This document shows positions 5,792-6,922 of a DNA stretch of 6,922 nucleotides, in pieces. The notes beneath the pieces were generated by a model. The model searched no databases. It had not been told where the DNA came from and was given only the letters and a program-made list of their open reading frames with translations. A program made the translations under genes and the position numbers. The DNA is taken from assembly GCA_946481035.1 (NCBI GenBank), contig CAMLNK010000212.1, forward strand, positions 1 to 6,922. Direction: 5' to 3'. Origin of the DNA: an uncultured Dyadobacter sp. (GTDB lineage Bacteria > Bacteroidota > Bacteroidia > Cytophagales > Spirosomataceae). Positions within the stretch are counted from its first letter, which is position 1. Every line of letters starts with the position of its first letter.

Positions 5792-6922
5792 ATGAAAAAA
5801 CCTTTTCATCCATGGCATAGATTGCTACTCCATATCATGCGCCTGACTTTTTATCAGTTACTATTGATCAGCCTTTGCTCGGTGGTGGCTGTGGCGAGCC
5901 ATTCGCCTGCCCAGGAATTGCTGAACCGTGATGTGACACTAGACCTGAAAAATGTCACATTGAACGAAGCGCTTACCCGGCTCGAACAGGGCACGAAAGT
6001 GAAATTTGCATACAGCAGCGGCCTGGTGAACCTTCAAAAGACCGTGAGCATCGACGCCCGGCAGGAAAAGCTCTTCGCCGTGCTCGACCGCCTGCTGCTT
6101 CCGCTGGATATTAACTACCGCGTGCGGAACAACCAGATCCTGCTTTCCCGCGCACCCAAAAAGACGGGTGAAATCCCGGTTGCCGCTTCCGCCGAAAACC
6201 TGGCCGCGACAGCCGACCGGACGATAAAAGGCACCGTCACTTCGCCCGAGACCAACGAGCCGCTGCCCGGCGTGAGCATTATCCTGAAAGGTACCCAGCG
6301 CGGCACTACCACCGACGTTTCGGGCAAATTCCAGCTCGACGTGCCGGATGATAATGCAACGCTGATCTTTTCATTTGTGGGTTACCTCTCGCAGGAGGTG
6401 ATCGTGGGCAACCGTACCGACCTCGTCATTGCATTGCAGCCCGATACCAAGGCTTTGGACGAGATTGTGGTGGTAGGTTATGGTACCCAGAAGAAATCGA
6501 CGCTGACGGGCTCCATTGCCGCCGTGAAGGGAAGCGAGATTGCGGAAAATCCGGTGCCGAATGTTTCCAGCTCGATCGCCGGTCGTGTGGCGGGGGTGAG
6601 CATGCGCCCGAACGGCGGCCAGCCCGGCTCCGATTCGCCGGAGATACACATCCGCGGCATTGGTACCACGGGCAATAACAAGCCGCTTGTGGTGGTGGAC
6701 GGTGTGATCCGCGATAATATCAACCAGATCGACCCGAGTTCCATTGAAACCGTGACAGTACTGAAAGATGCGGCTGCCGTTGCGCCATACGGCCTCGGCG
6801 GCGCGAACGGGGTATTGCTCATTACCACCAAAAAAGGTGCTACCGGTGCGCCCACATTGTCGTTCGGCGCCTATTATGGTTCACAAACACCGACTTATTA
6901 TCCGAAACTGCTCAGCGCACAG
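5792..6922 (+). CDS. SusC/RagA-family TonB-dependent outer-membrane receptor with STN domain, C-terminus cut by window edge
   Basis: The frame is open from ATG 5792 to the window edge (377 codons); full-length members are about 1,000-1,200 residues, so roughly two thirds is missing. A signal peptide occupies about residues 1-40 (hydrophobic LLLISLCSVVAVA, then SPAQE). The STN domain follows at about 45-120 (VTLDLKNVTLNEALTRLEQGTKVKF, then VLDRLLLPLDINYRVRNNQILLS). A carboxypeptidase-regulatory-like beta-sandwich spans about 144-217 (IKGTVTSPETNEPLPGVSIILKG, TDVSGKFQL, LIFSFVGYLSQEV). The SusC junction LDEIVVVGYGTQKK (222-235) is followed by the plug domain (SIAGRVAGVSM, IHIRGIG, PLVVVDGVI, ETVTVLKDAAAVAPYGLGGANGVLLITTKKG). 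SusC proteins import glycans, peptides or other bulky ligands with a SusD lid lipoprotein, using TonB energy. The STN domain indicates a transducer that signals to the adjacent FecR and sigma. The ligand cannot be told from this part. Start choice: the first Met gives a lysine-led, somewhat long signal; Met16 is an alternative. Confidence 0.95.
   Translation, partial: MKKPFHPWHRLLLHIMRLTFYQLLLISLCSVVAVASHSPAQELLNRDVTLDLKNVTLNEALTRLEQGTKVKFAYSSGLVNLQKTVSIDARQEKLFAVLDRLLLPLDINYRVRNNQILLSRAPKKTGEIPVAASAENLAATADRTIKGTVTSPETNEPLPGVSIILKGTQRGTTTDVSGKFQLDVPDDNATLIFSFVGYLSQEVIVGNRTDLVIALQPDTKALDEIVVVGYGTQKKSTLTGSIAAVKGSEIAENPVPNVSSSIAGRVAGVSMRPNGGQPGSDSPEIHIRGIGTTGNNKPLVVVDGVIRDNINQIDPSSIETVTVLKDAAAVAPYGLGGANGVLLITTKKGATGAPTLSFGAYYGSQTPTYYPKLLSAQ

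Noticed and set aside
6478..6855. 125-codon minus-strand open frame opposite the SusC plug
   Set aside because: It is antisense to a canonical SusC plug sequence. The minus-strand terminator-like hairpin at 5650-5685 made me consider an antisense transcript, but a protein is not supported.

Overview
The window looks like chromosomal DNA from a Bacteroidota bacterium, most likely order Cytophagales and possibly Dyadobacter-like. The evidence is a SusC/RagA-type TonB-dependent receptor with an N-terminal STN domain next to a FecI-like ECF sigma factor and a FecR-like anti-sigma factor. Other support comes from a large FG-GAP/ASPIC-UnbV surface protein, the near absence of Shine-Dalgarno sites, and moderate GC with AT-rich intergenic spacers. 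The genus is an inference from general knowledge of such gene sets, not from a search.

Left part (1-1331): a DinB-like four-helix protein lies on the minus strand and runs off the left edge. It diverges from a small plus-strand gene (676-1227, GTG start) for an uncharacterised membrane-associated protein. That gene's last codons double as an apparent intrinsic terminator. A 104-base gap containing a long imperfect hairpin follows.

Middle (1332-3650): a 751-residue exported, possibly lipid-anchored protein combines an N-terminal helical/TPR-like region, seven calcium-binding-type DxDxDG blades and a C-terminal ASPIC/UnbV (CRTAC1-like) domain. It is closed by a strong GC-rich terminator, so it is probably a separate transcription unit from what follows.

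Right part (3651-6922): an ordered surface-signalling module. An ECF sigma factor (GTG start at 3753) is followed by a 103-base spacer with an A/T tract, an ECF-like promoter candidate and a perfect 15-base palindrome beside the next start codon. Then come the FecR-like anti-sigma gene, a 367-base non-coding gap, and a SusC-like receptor that runs off the right edge. By analogy with FecA/FecR/FecI, the receptor would sense its ligand outside, pass the signal through its STN domain to FecR in the periplasm, and release the sigma factor to transcribe the receptor operon. A SusD-like lipoprotein and the ligand-specific enzymes would be expected beyond the right edge.

The least explained parts are non-coding. 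There is an array of ten near-perfect 10-base repeats directly after fecR, and a nest of competing inverted repeats before susC that on the minus strand has the form of an intrinsic terminator. There are also two smaller elements: the palindrome at the fecR start and the terminator inside the small gene's 3' end.
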